Below, piece after piece: positions 24,795-34,162 of a DNA stretch of 64,000 nucleotides; positions within the stretch are counted from its first letter, which is position 1, and each line of letters starts with the position of its first letter. The stretch covers positions 62,001 through 126,000 of the forward strand of contig CAVVOI010000015.1 of assembly GCA_963749825.1 (NCBI GenBank). The letters run 5' to 3'. The notes under the pieces are model-generated. The model had not been told where the DNA came from, did no database searches, and saw only the letters and a list, made by a program, of their open reading frames with translations. Source of the DNA: UBA11865 sp963749825. Its GTDB lineage: Bacteria; Chloroflexota; Anaerolineae; Promineifilales; Promineifilaceae. The position numbers were made by a program, and so were the translations under genes.

Positions 24795-26510
24795 TTACTC
24801 TTCTAAGAAATCAGCGACATTGTCAGCCGTTATCAGGATGCCGTCAATCGGCGTGAAATCAGGCACCTCCTCACCCCTTAGGACCTTCAGGGCCAGGTCA
24901 ATGCCTTCAGCGCCCATGCGTTCGGGGTCTTGGCGCACAGTGGCTTCCATCTCACCGGCGGCAATGGCCTTCAAGGCCACCGGCAAGCCATCAAAGCCTA
25001 CCAACGTGATTTGATCCAACAAATCCTTCTGCTTGATAACCGACAAGGCTGCGACAGCGCCGGGATCAAAGGCCACAAAGACCGCCTTAAGATCAGGATA
25101 AGCGGTCAAAGTGTTCTGAGTGACTTCTGCGGAGACAGTTTCATTCCAATCGCTCCATTCGCCGATGACCTCTAAACCGGCTGCCAGGGCCTGTTCTTCA
25201 ACACCTTGTTTACGGGCGTCACCGGTTTGGTGACCGACACTACCACCCATGACCAGAATGGTACCTTCACCGCCTGTTTGCTCGACGATGTAGTCGCCAG
25301 CCAGGCGAGCGGCCGCCAGGTTGTCTGTTTGGATTAGGCTGGAAACATAGGGATTGTCGATGGCGGTATCGACGGCGACGACGGGGATGCCGGCCTCTTC
25401 GGCCTTTTGCAGGGTGTCGTCCCACCCACGGGAATCGGCGGCGCCAATGATAATGACGTCGACTCCCTGGGTGATGGCCGTATCGACGGCCGCTTTCTGA
25501 GCTTCGGCGTCTTGGACCTCAGTTGTTACGTTCAGGAACTCAACCCCTAATTCCTCGGCTCGGGCTTCCGCCGCACGGGACAGCGTCAGCCAGAACTCAT
25601 TCGTTAGCGAGAAGCCAGAAAAAGCGATGGTTACATCTCCCATATCTTCAGCGGCCGGTTCCTCAGCTTCGCCTTCTTCCAGGAAGTCGGCGACATTGTC
25701 GGCCGTGATCAAGATGCCGTCAATCGGCGTGAAATCAGGTACATCCTCGCCATTGATGACCTTCAAGGCCAGGTCAATGCCTTCAGCGCCCATGCGTTCA
25801 GGGTCTTGGCGCACAGTGGCTTCCATCTCACCGGCCGCGATGGCCTTCAAGGCCACCGGCAAGCCATCAAAGCCTACCAACGTGATTTGGTCTAACAAAT
25901 CTTTCTGCTTGATAACCGACAAGGCTGCGACAGCGCCGGGATCAAAGGCCACAAAGACTGCCTTAAGATCAGGATAAGCAGTCAAGGTGTTCTGAGTGAC
26001 TTCTGCGGAGACAGTTTCATTCCAATCGCTCCATTCGCCGATGACCTCTAAACCGGCTGCTAGAGCTTGCTCTTCAACACCTTGTTTACGGGCGTCACCG
26101 GTTTGGTGACCGACGCTACCACCCATGACCAGAATGGTACCTTCACCGCCCGTTTGCTCGACAATGTAGTCGCCGGCTAGGCGAGCGGCCGCCAGGTTGT
26201 CTGTCTGAATCAGACTGGAAACGTAAGGGTTTTCGATGGCGGTATCGACGGCGACGACGGGGATGCCGGCCTCTTCGGCCTTTTGCAGGGTGTCGTCCCA
26301 CCCACGGGAATCGGCGGCGCCAATGATAATTGCATCAACACCCTGGGTGATGGCCGTATCGACGGCCGCTTTTTGGGCTTCGGCGTCTTGGACCTCAGTT
26401 GTTACGTTCAGGAACTCAACCCCTAACTCCTCGGCTCGGGCTTCCGCCGCACGGGACAGCGTCAACCAGAACTCATTCGTTAGCGAAAAACCCGAAAAAG
26501 CGATGGTTAT
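24795..26510 (-). repeat. Two ~840-bp direct repeats inside the RbsB-type gene
   Basis: Bases 24795-25634 and 25671-26510 are direct copies with an offset of 876 bases (292 codons), so the frame is preserved. They are not identical: several synonymous differences can be seen (for example gcagcc/gcggcc variants and tgatccaac/tggtctaac near 25020 and 25895). That argues against a simple assembly duplication. Confidence 0.9.
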
Positions 26511-26705
26511 TTCATCGTCTGCCGGCGCTTCTTCCGCAGCGGACTCTTCTTCCATAGCTTCTTCTTCATTTGTTCCGCTTGCTTCAGATTCTTGTGCAGG
26601 CGCCGTGGGTTCTTCTGTTTGCCCACCGCATGCTACTAAAATCAGTGAGGCCAGTATTGCAATCAATACAAGGCTGTACCATTTTCTACTTAATATTAGA
26701 TTCAT
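24795..26705 (-). CDS. Tandem-duplicated RbsB-type sugar-binding lipoprotein
   Basis: The receptor of the CUT2 importer, ~636 residues rather than the usual ~330. ATG at 26705 has GAGG ten bases upstream. A lipoprotein signal (WYSLVLIAILASLILVACGG) and an acidic linker are followed by two RbsB-like modules, each running from TIAFSGFSLTNEFW to PIDGILITADNVADFLEE. The copies differ at about six residues (for example A/V in GVD[AV]III, E/D in TAI[ED]NPY, and IN/LR near KV..GE). A ~14-residue acidic linker (GEAEEPAAEDMGD) joins them. Conserved sugar-contact residues (FW near the N-terminus, DSRGW, FDPG) are in both. It is the second binding protein in this window built this way, from a different ABC family. 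Confidence 0.92.
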   Translation of the reverse strand: MNLILSRKWYSLVLIAILASLILVACGGQTEEPTAPAQESEASGTNEEEAMEEESAAEEAPADDEITIAFSGFSLTNEFWLTLSRAAEARAEELGVEFLNVTTEVQDAEAQKAAVDTAITQGVDAIIIGAADSRGWDDTLQKAEEAGIPVVAVDTAIENPYVSSLIQTDNLAAARLAGDYIVEQTGGEGTILVMGGSVGHQTGDARKQGVEEQALAAGLEVIGEWSDWNETVSAEVTQNTLTAYPDLKAVFVAFDPGAVAALSVIKQKDLLDQITLVGFDGLPVALKAIAAGEMEATVRQDPERMGAEGIDLALKVINGEDVPDFTPIDGILITADNVADFLEEGEAEEPAAEDMGDVTIAFSGFSLTNEFWLTLSRAAEARAEELGVEFLNVTTEVQDAEAQKAAVDTAITQGVDVIIIGAADSRGWDDTLQKAEEAGIPVVAVDTAIDNPYVSSLIQTDNLAAARLAGDYIVEQTGGEGTILVMGGSVGHQTGDARKQGVEEQALAAGLEVIGEWSDWNETVSAEVTQNTLTAYPDLKAVFVAFDPGAVAALSVIKQKDLLDQITLVGFDGLPVALKAIAAGEMEATVRQDPERMGAEGIDLALKVLRGEEVPDFTPIDGILITADNVADFLEE

Positions 26706-26849
26706 TGTCTGATATCCTCTTCTCTTCATCATAATCCAAAATCGTTATCTCAGTACGCTGATTTTTCGCTTATTTCTTTTAATCCATTATCTTACAATAA
26801 CCTCCTCTACTATCAATTTGTCATAACCACCATCAGTTATGTTAATCTC

Positions 26850-27773
26850 TTATGCTCTTTGTGCTCGTTTTCGTTGCAAGACATCAATCCAAACTGCCAA
26901 AATAATGACAGCACCGATAGCTACTTGTTGCCAGAATGATGGGACGTGCAAATGGATGAGGCCGGCCTGGAGGGTCTTGATGATCAGAACGCCGATAATG
27001 GTGCCGCCAACACCGCCGATGCCGCCAAACATACTCGTACCGCCGATGACGGTGGCGGCAATGACCCATAATTCCATCGCCTGACCCCGGTTGGGCGTGG
27101 CGAAGTCGAGACGGGCCATCTGCACAACCGCAGCCAATGCCGCGGTCAGACCACTAAGAACATAAACGATGACAATGCTCATTTGGACCGGAATACCCGA
27201 TAACCGTGCTACTTCGCGGTTGCCGCCGATGGCATAGGAGCCGAAGCCAAACTTGGTTTTGCTCAATATGAACCACATGATCCCGACAGTTATTACGGTG
27301 ATGACAAATGGGCCGATAAAACCAGCTCCTAATACCTTGAAAGAGTCAGGAAAACGGGACATGTCTTTCCCGGTGCCGATCATATTGGCAAAGCCTCGAA
27401 ATATCATCAGCGTACCGAGTGTGACAATGAGTGTCGGCACACCCGTTTTGACCACTAAGATACCATTGATGACACCGCATAGGGCGCCTGCTAACAAACC
27501 CACCGAAATGGCCAGCCAGACCGGCGAACCGGAATATAGTAAGCTGCCGACGATGACGGTGATCAAGGCCAAAAGGGACCCTACTGAGAGATCAAGGTTT
27601 CCAGAAATCAAAACAATCGTAGTACCGGTAGCCATGATGAGCATGACCGTGGACTGTTCCAGTATGTCCCGGATAGCCGGCCATTGCCGAATGGTTGGGG
27701 CTAAAATCAAAAACATGGCGGTAATCACCAGGAGGCCAATGAGCGGCCGTAGTAGATCTCGAATCTGTTTCAC
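26850..27773 (-). CDS. Sugar ABC transporter permease, RbsC type
   Basis: A 307-residue integral membrane protein with about eight to ten hydrophobic segments. LDLSVGSLLALITVIVGSLL, GVPTLIVTLGTLMIFRG, and GGNREVARLSGIPV (the cytoplasmic docking loop) are typical RbsC features, as are NRGQAMELWVIAATVIGGTS and GGVGGTIIGVLI. The GTG start at 27773 is supported by AAAGGAG 11 bases upstream. It is the first transporter gene after the LacI regulator, followed by binding protein and ATPase, an order rarer than ATPase-permease-SBP. It forms the membrane pore; only one permease gene is present so it acts as a homodimer. Confidence 0.92.
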   Translation of the reverse strand: MKQIRDLLRPLIGLLVITAMFLILAPTIRQWPAIRDILEQSTVMLIMATGTTIVLISGNLDLSVGSLLALITVIVGSLLYSGSPVWLAISVGLLAGALCGVINGILVVKTGVPTLIVTLGTLMIFRGFANMIGTGKDMSRFPDSFKVLGAGFIGPFVITVITVGIMWFILSKTKFGFGSYAIGGNREVARLSGIPVQMSIVIVYVLSGLTAALAAVVQMARLDFATPNRGQAMELWVIAATVIGGTSMFGGIGGVGGTIIGVLIIKTLQAGLIHLHVPSFWQQVAIGAVIILAVWIDVLQRKRAQRA

Positions 27774-27924
27774 TGCCCCGTTATCTCCTTTGATTCAGGT
27801 GCTCCCCTAAATATCTCATAACTAAAAGGCACGATGTCAAAGGAAAAGATATCAATACCCCACTTACTCGATGAGCGATTTTCAATCCCGATAAAACAAT
27901 CGTGTGGCAAAAACTCGAGCTTCA

Positions 27925-28932
27925 TTACTTAATCGCTCCCCCGCTTGACTGGCGGACAATCAATTCAGTCGGCAGCACGATCTCTTGACATTCTCTCATG
28001 GTATCGCTGCGCAATCGGGCCAGCAGTAATTTTGTAGCTTCTTGGGCCATTTCATAAGCAGGTTGAGCCGCGACCGTTAAAAAAGGAAAGATAACTAATG
28101 CTGGCGGCAGATCATCAAAGGCCACCAGGGCCAGATCATCCGGCACCTTCAGCCCACTCTCTTGAAGCGCTTTCAAGGCTCCAAAGGCGATGAAATTATT
28201 TGCGGCGAAAATTGCAGTCGGCCGTGGCCTCAGAGAAATGGCCAGTTTGGCCATTTCGTAACCACTTGATTGTGTGAATGAACCAACTTGTACCAGATCT
28301 TTGAAATTTTTGAGATCTTCTTCTTCCATCGCCAGCCGGTAGCCCAATAAACGATCCTCAGCTGTAGATACCCCCTCTGGGCCACCCAACATGGCGATCC
28401 GCCGGTGTCCCAGATCTAGAAGCAAGCGAACCAGGCGGTAGGCGCCTTCCTCAGAATCGCAGCGCACGACATCTGTTTCCACGCCAGGCATGCGGCGATC
28501 AAGCACGACGACAGGTGTGCCGTGTTTCTGAACAAAATTAACGGAATCAGGCGTGCTGCGAGCCGGAACCAGCAGGATGCCGTCGACCTGCTGCTGGATT
28601 AACAGATCGAGATATTTTTGTTCCTTGGTTTCTGACTCGTCCGTATTGCAGTAAGTGACGGTATAGCCGGCTTCCCCGGCCGTATCTTCCACACCCCTGG
28701 CCACGGTCGTGAAAAAAGGGTTGGTGATGTCCGTCATCACCAGGGCCAGGGTATTGGTCTGTTTTGTTCTTAAACCTCGAGCTAGCCTGTTGGGGACGTA
28801 TCCCAATTCGGTGATGGCCGCTTCCACACGTTGGCGAGTTTCCTCGCTGAAATAACCTGAATTATTGATCACTCGGGAGACAGTGATGGGGGCGACACCG
28901 GCTCGTTTTGCCACATCGTTGATAGTGGGCAT
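27925..28932 (-). CDS. LacI-family transcriptional regulator (importer/cassette 2)
   Basis: A 335-residue LacI/PurR-type repressor. The DNA-binding head is MPTINDVAKRAGVAPITVSR, with the hinge around RLARGLRTKQT and the ligand core beginning TLALVMTDITNPFFTTVARG. DGILLVPARS and VVVLDRRMPG are typical of the periplasmic-binding-protein-like core. Two operator-like palindromes lie 50-80 bases upstream (28982-28995 and 28999-29010), so it is likely autoregulated. The same motif precedes cassette 2 at 22952 and 23062. It heads an operon with permease, duplicated binding protein and ATPase. It is a paralogue of the regulator at 19023-20033, but the two operator sequences differ (AACGTT versus ACGCGT cores), so each probably has its own sites. 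Confidence 0.94.
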   Translation of the reverse strand: MPTINDVAKRAGVAPITVSRVINNSGYFSEETRQRVEAAITELGYVPNRLARGLRTKQTNTLALVMTDITNPFFTTVARGVEDTAGEAGYTVTYCNTDESETKEQKYLDLLIQQQVDGILLVPARSTPDSVNFVQKHGTPVVVLDRRMPGVETDVVRCDSEEGAYRLVRLLLDLGHRRIAMLGGPEGVSTAEDRLLGYRLAMEEEDLKNFKDLVQVGSFTQSSGYEMAKLAISLRPRPTAIFAANNFIAFGALKALQESGLKVPDDLALVAFDDLPPALVIFPFLTVAAQPAYEMAQEATKLLLARLRSDTMRECQEIVLPTELIVRQSSGGAIK

Positions 28933-28981
28933 CTGTCAATTTCCCAGAAAATTCGGTACTAAATCAGTCAAGACCAAGTGG

Positions 28982-29011
28982 TGGTAACGATACCATAAGG
29001 TAACGTTACCA
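28982..29011. promoter_or_regulatory. Pair of LacI-type operators before the LacI/importer operon
   Basis: TGGTAACGATACCA (28982-28995) and GGTAACGTTACC (28999-29010) have central CG steps 16 bp apart. Both match the sites upstream of the GME-like gene. Together they predict a small regulon of this LacI protein. Confidence 0.72.
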
Positions 29012-29309
29012 TACTATCATGAATGGCTCCAGGCTGTCAATAGAAATATCAAATTCGCTGCAACATTCCGATCTCTTGACGCTATTTGCACCTTACACTA
29101 TCGTCCAGAAGATGATGAGATCAACAACTATCATTGCATTGTGAGTAGCCAGATTCTTGGGGCGCCCTGACTCGAAAAATATCATTGTTTAGGCGTAAAT
29201 ATTATTTGAGGACGTTCCGAATGCAATTTGTCTGCACCTAGCTTCGGCAAGGTATCCCAATGTCGGGGCGGTATTAGCGGTGGGAGTAGGTTGAGTATAC
29301 ATACAACCG
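29012..29309. other. Intergenic region, no gene seen
   Basis: About 300 bases between the divergent LacI operon and the dehydrogenase remnant. I see no open frame with a plausible start, no strong hairpin and no palindrome beyond the operators already listed. Promoter elements for the LacI operon must lie at its left end. Confidence 0.4.
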
Positions 29310-29600
29310 ACTAAAATCGCCGACGCTGTATGCCAGTCAGGCCGAGATGTTGTTTATGTGGGTTATGCCAAGGAACCGGTAATATATGACATAATGGATT
29401 TTGTCCGCAAGGAGTTGGATATATTGGGCTCGCGTAATGCGCTACGTGTACTGACGGCCGTGATCAAGATGTTAGAGAAGCAGGAATGGCCATTCCGTTG
29501 CCTCATTAGTAAAGTGTATCCGTTCGACGAAACGGCTCAAGCATTGCGGGAATGGGATAACAATCCGACTGAGTTCACCAAAATACTCATTATTGGTTAG
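29310..29600 (+). pseudogene. Remnant of a zinc-type alcohol/sugar dehydrogenase (C-terminal part)
   Basis: About 97 residues in one frame resemble the end of a medium-chain Zn dehydrogenase of the threonine/sorbitol/L-galactonate 5-dehydrogenase type: TKIADAVCQSGRDVVYVGYA then KELDILGSRNAL, and VYPFDETAQALREWDNNPTE before the stop. The catalytic and most of the nucleotide-binding part is missing; an in-frame TGA lies at 29292. A GTG at 29358 could start translation but the fragment would not be an enzyme. It probably belonged to an older sugar-oxidation gene of this cluster. Confidence 0.65.
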
Positions 29601-29925
29601 CCGCTATTGTCTTCATTCTGGATGGGGTTTTTCCAAATCGCCAACTCATCCATTTATTCATCCAACTCGTTACACTGTTCCTGAGCTCATATCTTCACGA
29701 AATCGGTCTACATTGCAAACCGACTGGGATTGTTCTCTTTGATCTGCAGCTCGAGCCTTGAGCCCATTTTGAGGAGTTATCTAATTGAGTGAAAATATGC
29801 GTCAACGTGAAACGACGATCGAGTCCAGAATTGCCAATTGAGATCAAGTCGGATCCTCGATAAGGGCTGACACGGACAACTATATTGAGATCACAGGAGC
29901 TCCTCTCAAGAAGGAGGTAAGCGAC
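29601..29925. other. Intergenic region before the GT39-like gene
   Basis: This stretch holds no convincing gene. Its right end carries AAGGAGG (29909-29916 area), the ribosome site that supports the TTG start of the following gene. No clear promoter hexamers were found. Confidence 0.4.
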
Positions 29926-32247
29926 TTGGACAGAACCATATTCAAGGCTCCCTCGGGCGCCCCTATTTGGGCGGTTTATTTAGTTTCTGTGACCGGCCTG
30001 CTCATTTTCTATTTCTTAGCTTTGCAGGCTGCTATCATTAATTCACCTACATTTGATGAGGGAACGCATTTGTTACGGGGGCTGGTTCTGTGGGATTCTG
30101 CTGATCTTAGCTTGCAGGGTGAGCATGCGCCACTTAGTCACTGGATCATAGGTTCCTTGTTCTTCTCCGAGCCCACTGCCCCTAATCTGGATCCAGTACC
30201 ATCATTGTCCGAACGATCGTCCGCTGGCCTGGGCTGGGAGTTTCTGTGGAGCAATCGAATTGACGTCAATCGCTTCCTGTTGATCGGTCGATTACCGATT
30301 ATCTTTGCCGGTCTGATTCTTGGCGCGTTGGTGGCGCGCTGGGCGAAGATTCTTTCTGGGCTATTTGGACTAATTGTCGTCACAGTTCTATTTGCCTTTT
30401 CTCCCAATCTACTGGCTTCATCATCAGTGGCGACAACGGACCTAATGGCTACTGTTACCTTCACGGCTGCCCTGTTCACGAGCTGGTATTACTGGCGGCG
30501 TCCTACCACCTGGCGTTGGCTACTGAGTGGCATTATGCTTGGTTTAGCCCTAAGCTCGAAATTAACGGCTGTCCTGTTGCTGCCCCTTACACTTCTTTTG
30601 ACCTATGCCAATTGGTTTAGACTTTCGCCCGGCACGCGAGCAAAAACCCAATGGTGGCGTCCGGGTCTCATCTGGTTGGGCAGCGTCATCGTAGCCGGCG
30701 CTATTCTATGGGCGGTGTATGGCTTTGAAGTAGGTGAAGTCAGTGGCCTGCCTTTTCCCATCCCGGCCGCAACGTACGTCGAGAACTTCATCCAGGTACA
30801 GGGGCACATCAATAGCGGACACTCTTCTTTCCTTCTCGGTGACTTGTCTTTTGGCTGGTGGCATTATTTTATCATCGCCTACTTGATTAAAACACCGGCA
30901 GTTGTTCTAGTGCTATTGGTTCTGACCATCGTTTACTTGTTCTCCAGCGCGAGGTGGGGGAAAGCCTTATATCTTTGGTTTCCGGCTGCCGCCTTGCTGG
31001 CGGTTGCATCCTTTAGCCGTCTAAATATCGGTTATCGTCACATCTTGCCGATGATTCCGCTGATATGGGTTCTCATTACCTTTTCCAAACCTTTTTGGCT
31101 TAAAAAGAGAGGCTCGCTGGTGGTGCTCAGTGTTCTACTGGCCTACTATGCATTTGGCACGCTGAGATACCAGCCCCACTTCCTGGCTTACTTTAACGAA
31201 TTCATAGGTGGCCCATCACAAGGATATAAGTATCTGGGCGATTCCAACCTGGATTGGGGACAAGATTTACGCCTCGTGGCTAACTACGTTGGGCGATCTG
31301 ACTCCAAACCCGTTCTTGTCGCCTATTATGGCATTGGAAATCCCAGTTACTATGGGCTAGAGGTGCCGCCAATCTTCGACAATGCAGGAAATGTTATTGG
31401 CTTTGCCCGCGCCAACCCAGCCCCCGGCCGATATATCATCAGCACCAGCCGATTGCAGGGAGCGGCTGATTATGAACCCCATCTGTTTGATTGGTTTCGC
31501 CGGCACGAACCAGATGAACAAGTAGGATTCACATTTCAAGTGTACGATGTGCCCAACGCGAAGAACGGTGCCTGGATTGGACACTGCTTAGACCCAGAAC
31601 CGCGGTTGACCGAATCAGAAGCAGAACAGGTGATAGGCATCTCATCCCTCCAACACCATTATTTCGACTGCCAGAATAGCTGGCTAATTCCGGCCGGGAA
31701 TGAACCTGGTTGGTACATCTTGCCTTTTGAATTAGAAACAGAACAGATCCGAGGGTTATTTGGCGATCGTTTTACACTGGTTTTTGCCAACGCATATAGC
31801 CCCAAGACGCCGACCTACAAAGTCTACTACTGGGAAGGTGGATCAGCTATCGAGGAACAGATCATTAAGCGCTCTCAACTGGTTACGGAGGCTGATGGTG
31901 AGATGATCAAACTTCCAACATCGGTCGGGTCGACGGCAACGTTTCTTGGAGGTTGGGGTGATGCTGGTGTTTGGACAAGCGCCTGGCAGGCAGGATCTGA
32001 TCCTGGCGAGTTTCTTTCGGTCATGATGCACCTACATGTTGTTGGTACCCCTCCCCTCGTCGGTGATGGATTGGGTTATCCGAGCCCTAATTGGCAGCCA
32101 GGCGATATCATTATGCAAATCCATGATTTTGGTGATCAGCCGGCTGATTATTTGGAGACAGGCCTCTATGACTATAATACGGTGGAGCGATTGCCTTTCA
32201 CAGCCGCCGATTCTTCGAACACTTCGGTGCGTATATCGCCGGATTAA
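29926..32247 (+). CDS. GT39/ArnT-like membrane glycosyltransferase
   Basis: A 773-residue polytopic membrane protein. The first membrane segment (residues ~15-38) is followed by the loop NSPTFDEGTHLLRG, with the acidic D-E pair expected in the first outer loop of PMT/ArnT-type transferases. About nine further hydrophobic segments run to ~residue 430, then a ~340-residue extracytoplasmic domain that starts around GDSNLDWGQDLRLVANY. This layout is common for predicted lipid-linked glycosyltransferases of Chloroflexota. The TTG start is supported by a strong AAGGAGG eight bases upstream and no in-frame ATG exists nearby. It stands alone and converges on the antiporter gene. Donor and acceptor are unknown. 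Confidence 0.8.
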   Translation: MDRTIFKAPSGAPIWAVYLVSVTGLLIFYFLALQAAIINSPTFDEGTHLLRGLVLWDSADLSLQGEHAPLSHWIIGSLFFSEPTAPNLDPVPSLSERSSAGLGWEFLWSNRIDVNRFLLIGRLPIIFAGLILGALVARWAKILSGLFGLIVVTVLFAFSPNLLASSSVATTDLMATVTFTAALFTSWYYWRRPTTWRWLLSGIMLGLALSSKLTAVLLLPLTLLLTYANWFRLSPGTRAKTQWWRPGLIWLGSVIVAGAILWAVYGFEVGEVSGLPFPIPAATYVENFIQVQGHINSGHSSFLLGDLSFGWWHYFIIAYLIKTPAVVLVLLVLTIVYLFSSARWGKALYLWFPAAALLAVASFSRLNIGYRHILPMIPLIWVLITFSKPFWLKKRGSLVVLSVLLAYYAFGTLRYQPHFLAYFNEFIGGPSQGYKYLGDSNLDWGQDLRLVANYVGRSDSKPVLVAYYGIGNPSYYGLEVPPIFDNAGNVIGFARANPAPGRYIISTSRLQGAADYEPHLFDWFRRHEPDEQVGFTFQVYDVPNAKNGAWIGHCLDPEPRLTESEAEQVIGISSLQHHYFDCQNSWLIPAGNEPGWYILPFELETEQIRGLFGDRFTLVFANAYSPKTPTYKVYYWEGGSAIEEQIIKRSQLVTEADGEMIKLPTSVGSTATFLGGWGDAGVWTSAWQAGSDPGEFLSVMMHLHVVGTPPLVGDGLGYPSPNWQPGDIIMQIHDFGDQPADYLETGLYDYNTVERLPFTAADSSNTSVRISPD

Positions 32248-32264
32248 AGACTTTTTATTAGGGC

Positions 32265-34136
32265 TTAGTCCATTGCCGCGGCCGGTACCATCTCCGTATG
32301 AGCTTCAGCGCTAGGGCTGGTGAGGTAGAGCAGAAGTGAGCCAATAGCTGCAGCCAGAATAGAGGCCACCAGGATGGCCAGCTTGGCCGCTTCCTGTATC
32401 ACGGGGTCGCTGAAGGCAGCGTTGGTAATGAACAAGGACATGGTGAAACCAATTCCGGCCAAGACACCGGCACTGAGGAACTGCCGCCACTCTACCCCAC
32501 CGGGCAGCGAGGCCAATCCCAAGCGGGTCGCCCCATAACTGATTAAGCCAATTCCCAAGGGCTTGCCCACCACCAGACCGAAGATGATGCCTAGGCTCAA
32601 GCGGCTGGTCAATGTGCCGACGCTGTCTGGGTTAATAACCACCCCGGCGTTAGCAAGGGCGAAGAGGGGCAGAATGAGATAGGTGGTCCAAGGGGTCAGG
32701 CTCTCCTCTAGGCGTTGGGCGGGAGATTGCATGCGCTCGGTGATTTCCTCCAGGGTGCTGACGGCCGCCTGCCTACGGCTATCTACCTGATCGCGCCATT
32801 TCACCGGCAGTTCAAAGCTTTGCAATACAGATATGACCTGAGCCAGCGAAGTGCGCATATTGGCCGGGCTACGGCTGGGAATGGTCATGGCTAGCAATAC
32901 GCCAGCGATGGTAGGATGTATGCCCGATTCCAGGAAAGCCAGCCAAAGGCCAAAACCCAACACCACATAAGGCAGTGGCGAATAGACCCGGGCACGGTTG
33001 AGTATGATTAAGGCGATTAAAAAGACGGCCGCGATGCCCAGTGCCAGGAAGGATATGTCTGAGGCGTAAAAGATGGCGATGACCAAAATAGCGCCCAGAT
33101 CGTCGGCAATGGCCATGGCTGTGAAAAAGACCTTCATCGGCAGTGGAATTCGAGAGCCGAACATTGTCAAGATGCCCAGCGTGAAGGCGATATCGGTGGC
33201 CATGGGGATGCCCCAACCTTGCTGGGCAGGGCCGCTGGCGTTAAAAAATAGATAGATGGCTGCAGGAAATAGCATGCCGCCGATGGCTCCAGCGATGGGC
33301 AGGGCTGCTTTACGAGGCGAGGCCAGTTCGCCGGTGGTCAATTCACGTTTGATCTCCAAACCGACGACAAAGAAGAAAATGACCATCAAACCGTCGTTAA
33401 TCCAGTGTAAAAGGCTTTCCGATAACTCCCAGGCACTCAGGCTGATAGTCAGTTCTGTTTCCCAAAAGTGGACGTAGCTCTCGCCGAAACCAGAATTTCG
33501 CCAGATAAGGGCGATGATAGTGCAGATGAGCAGAACAATGCCGCCGGAGGCTGCCTGGCGGGCGAAGTTCTGTGTCAGCAGCCGAACACGCATGCCAAGC
33601 GGCTTTTCCACAAGCTCCATCAACGATTCTGTGTCCCAGGCGCCGTCGTAACGCTCGCCATTCATAAAGAAGGTGGGCGTGCCGTTGACCCCGCTGCGAA
33701 TGCCGCTGTCGAAATCCTCTTGTACCTTCGTGGAATAGACCCGGTTCTCTAGATCTTCGCAGAAGCGGTCTTTGTCCAGGCCGATTTCTTCGGCATAGGA
33801 CACGAAACGAGCCCGGTCGAGGTCAGGGTGACCATAGAGCTTATCGTGCATTTCCCAAAATTTACCCTGGGCTCCGGCCGCTTCAGCCGCTTCGGCCGCG
33901 AGTTGGGCATCGGGGTGTGCTGAAGAGATGGGCAGGTGGCGGTAAACGTAGCGCATACTGTCGCCCAGTTTTTCCTGCAACTCCTTGATATTGTAGTAGA
34001 CCTGCCGGCAGTGGGGGCATTGGTAGTCGCCATATTCAACCAGTGTAGCCAGAGCATCCGCAGGTCCTTGGGCGTGGTCTCGCTCATCGACAGGAATGAC
34101 TAATTGGGCTTTGGTTTTGGTTGTATCGCCAGACAC
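32265..34136 (-). CDS. DsbA-like thioredoxin domain fused to NhaA Na+/H+ antiporter
   Basis: A 623-residue fusion. Residues ~20-180 form a DsbA/thioredoxin-like domain with the active site YGDYQCPHCRQ (Cys40-Pro-His-Cys43) and the cis-Pro segment GVNGTPTFFMNG. Residues ~195-610 are a full NhaA antiporter with about 12 membrane segments, including MAIADDLGAILVIAIFYA with the paired Asp that carry Na+/H+. It exchanges Na+ for protons across the inner membrane. There is no signal peptide before the thioredoxin part, so this domain is probably cytoplasmic if NhaA topology is kept. GTG is the start, with GAGG five bases upstream. Such fusions are known from database annotation. A peroxiredoxin gene follows upstream, suggesting redox control of the antiporter. 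Confidence 0.88.
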   Translation of the reverse strand: MSGDTTKTKAQLVIPVDERDHAQGPADALATLVEYGDYQCPHCRQVYYNIKELQEKLGDSMRYVYRHLPISSAHPDAQLAAEAAEAAGAQGKFWEMHDKLYGHPDLDRARFVSYAEEIGLDKDRFCEDLENRVYSTKVQEDFDSGIRSGVNGTPTFFMNGERYDGAWDTESLMELVEKPLGMRVRLLTQNFARQAASGGIVLLICTIIALIWRNSGFGESYVHFWETELTISLSAWELSESLLHWINDGLMVIFFFVVGLEIKRELTTGELASPRKAALPIAGAIGGMLFPAAIYLFFNASGPAQQGWGIPMATDIAFTLGILTMFGSRIPLPMKVFFTAMAIADDLGAILVIAIFYASDISFLALGIAAVFLIALIILNRARVYSPLPYVVLGFGLWLAFLESGIHPTIAGVLLAMTIPSRSPANMRTSLAQVISVLQSFELPVKWRDQVDSRRQAAVSTLEEITERMQSPAQRLEESLTPWTTYLILPLFALANAGVVINPDSVGTLTSRLSLGIIFGLVVGKPLGIGLISYGATRLGLASLPGGVEWRQFLSAGVLAGIGFTMSLFITNAAFSDPVIQEAAKLAILVASILAAAIGSLLLYLTSPSAEAHTEMVPAAAMD

Positions 34137-34162
34137 AATTACCTCATTTAGCCGCTAATGAC

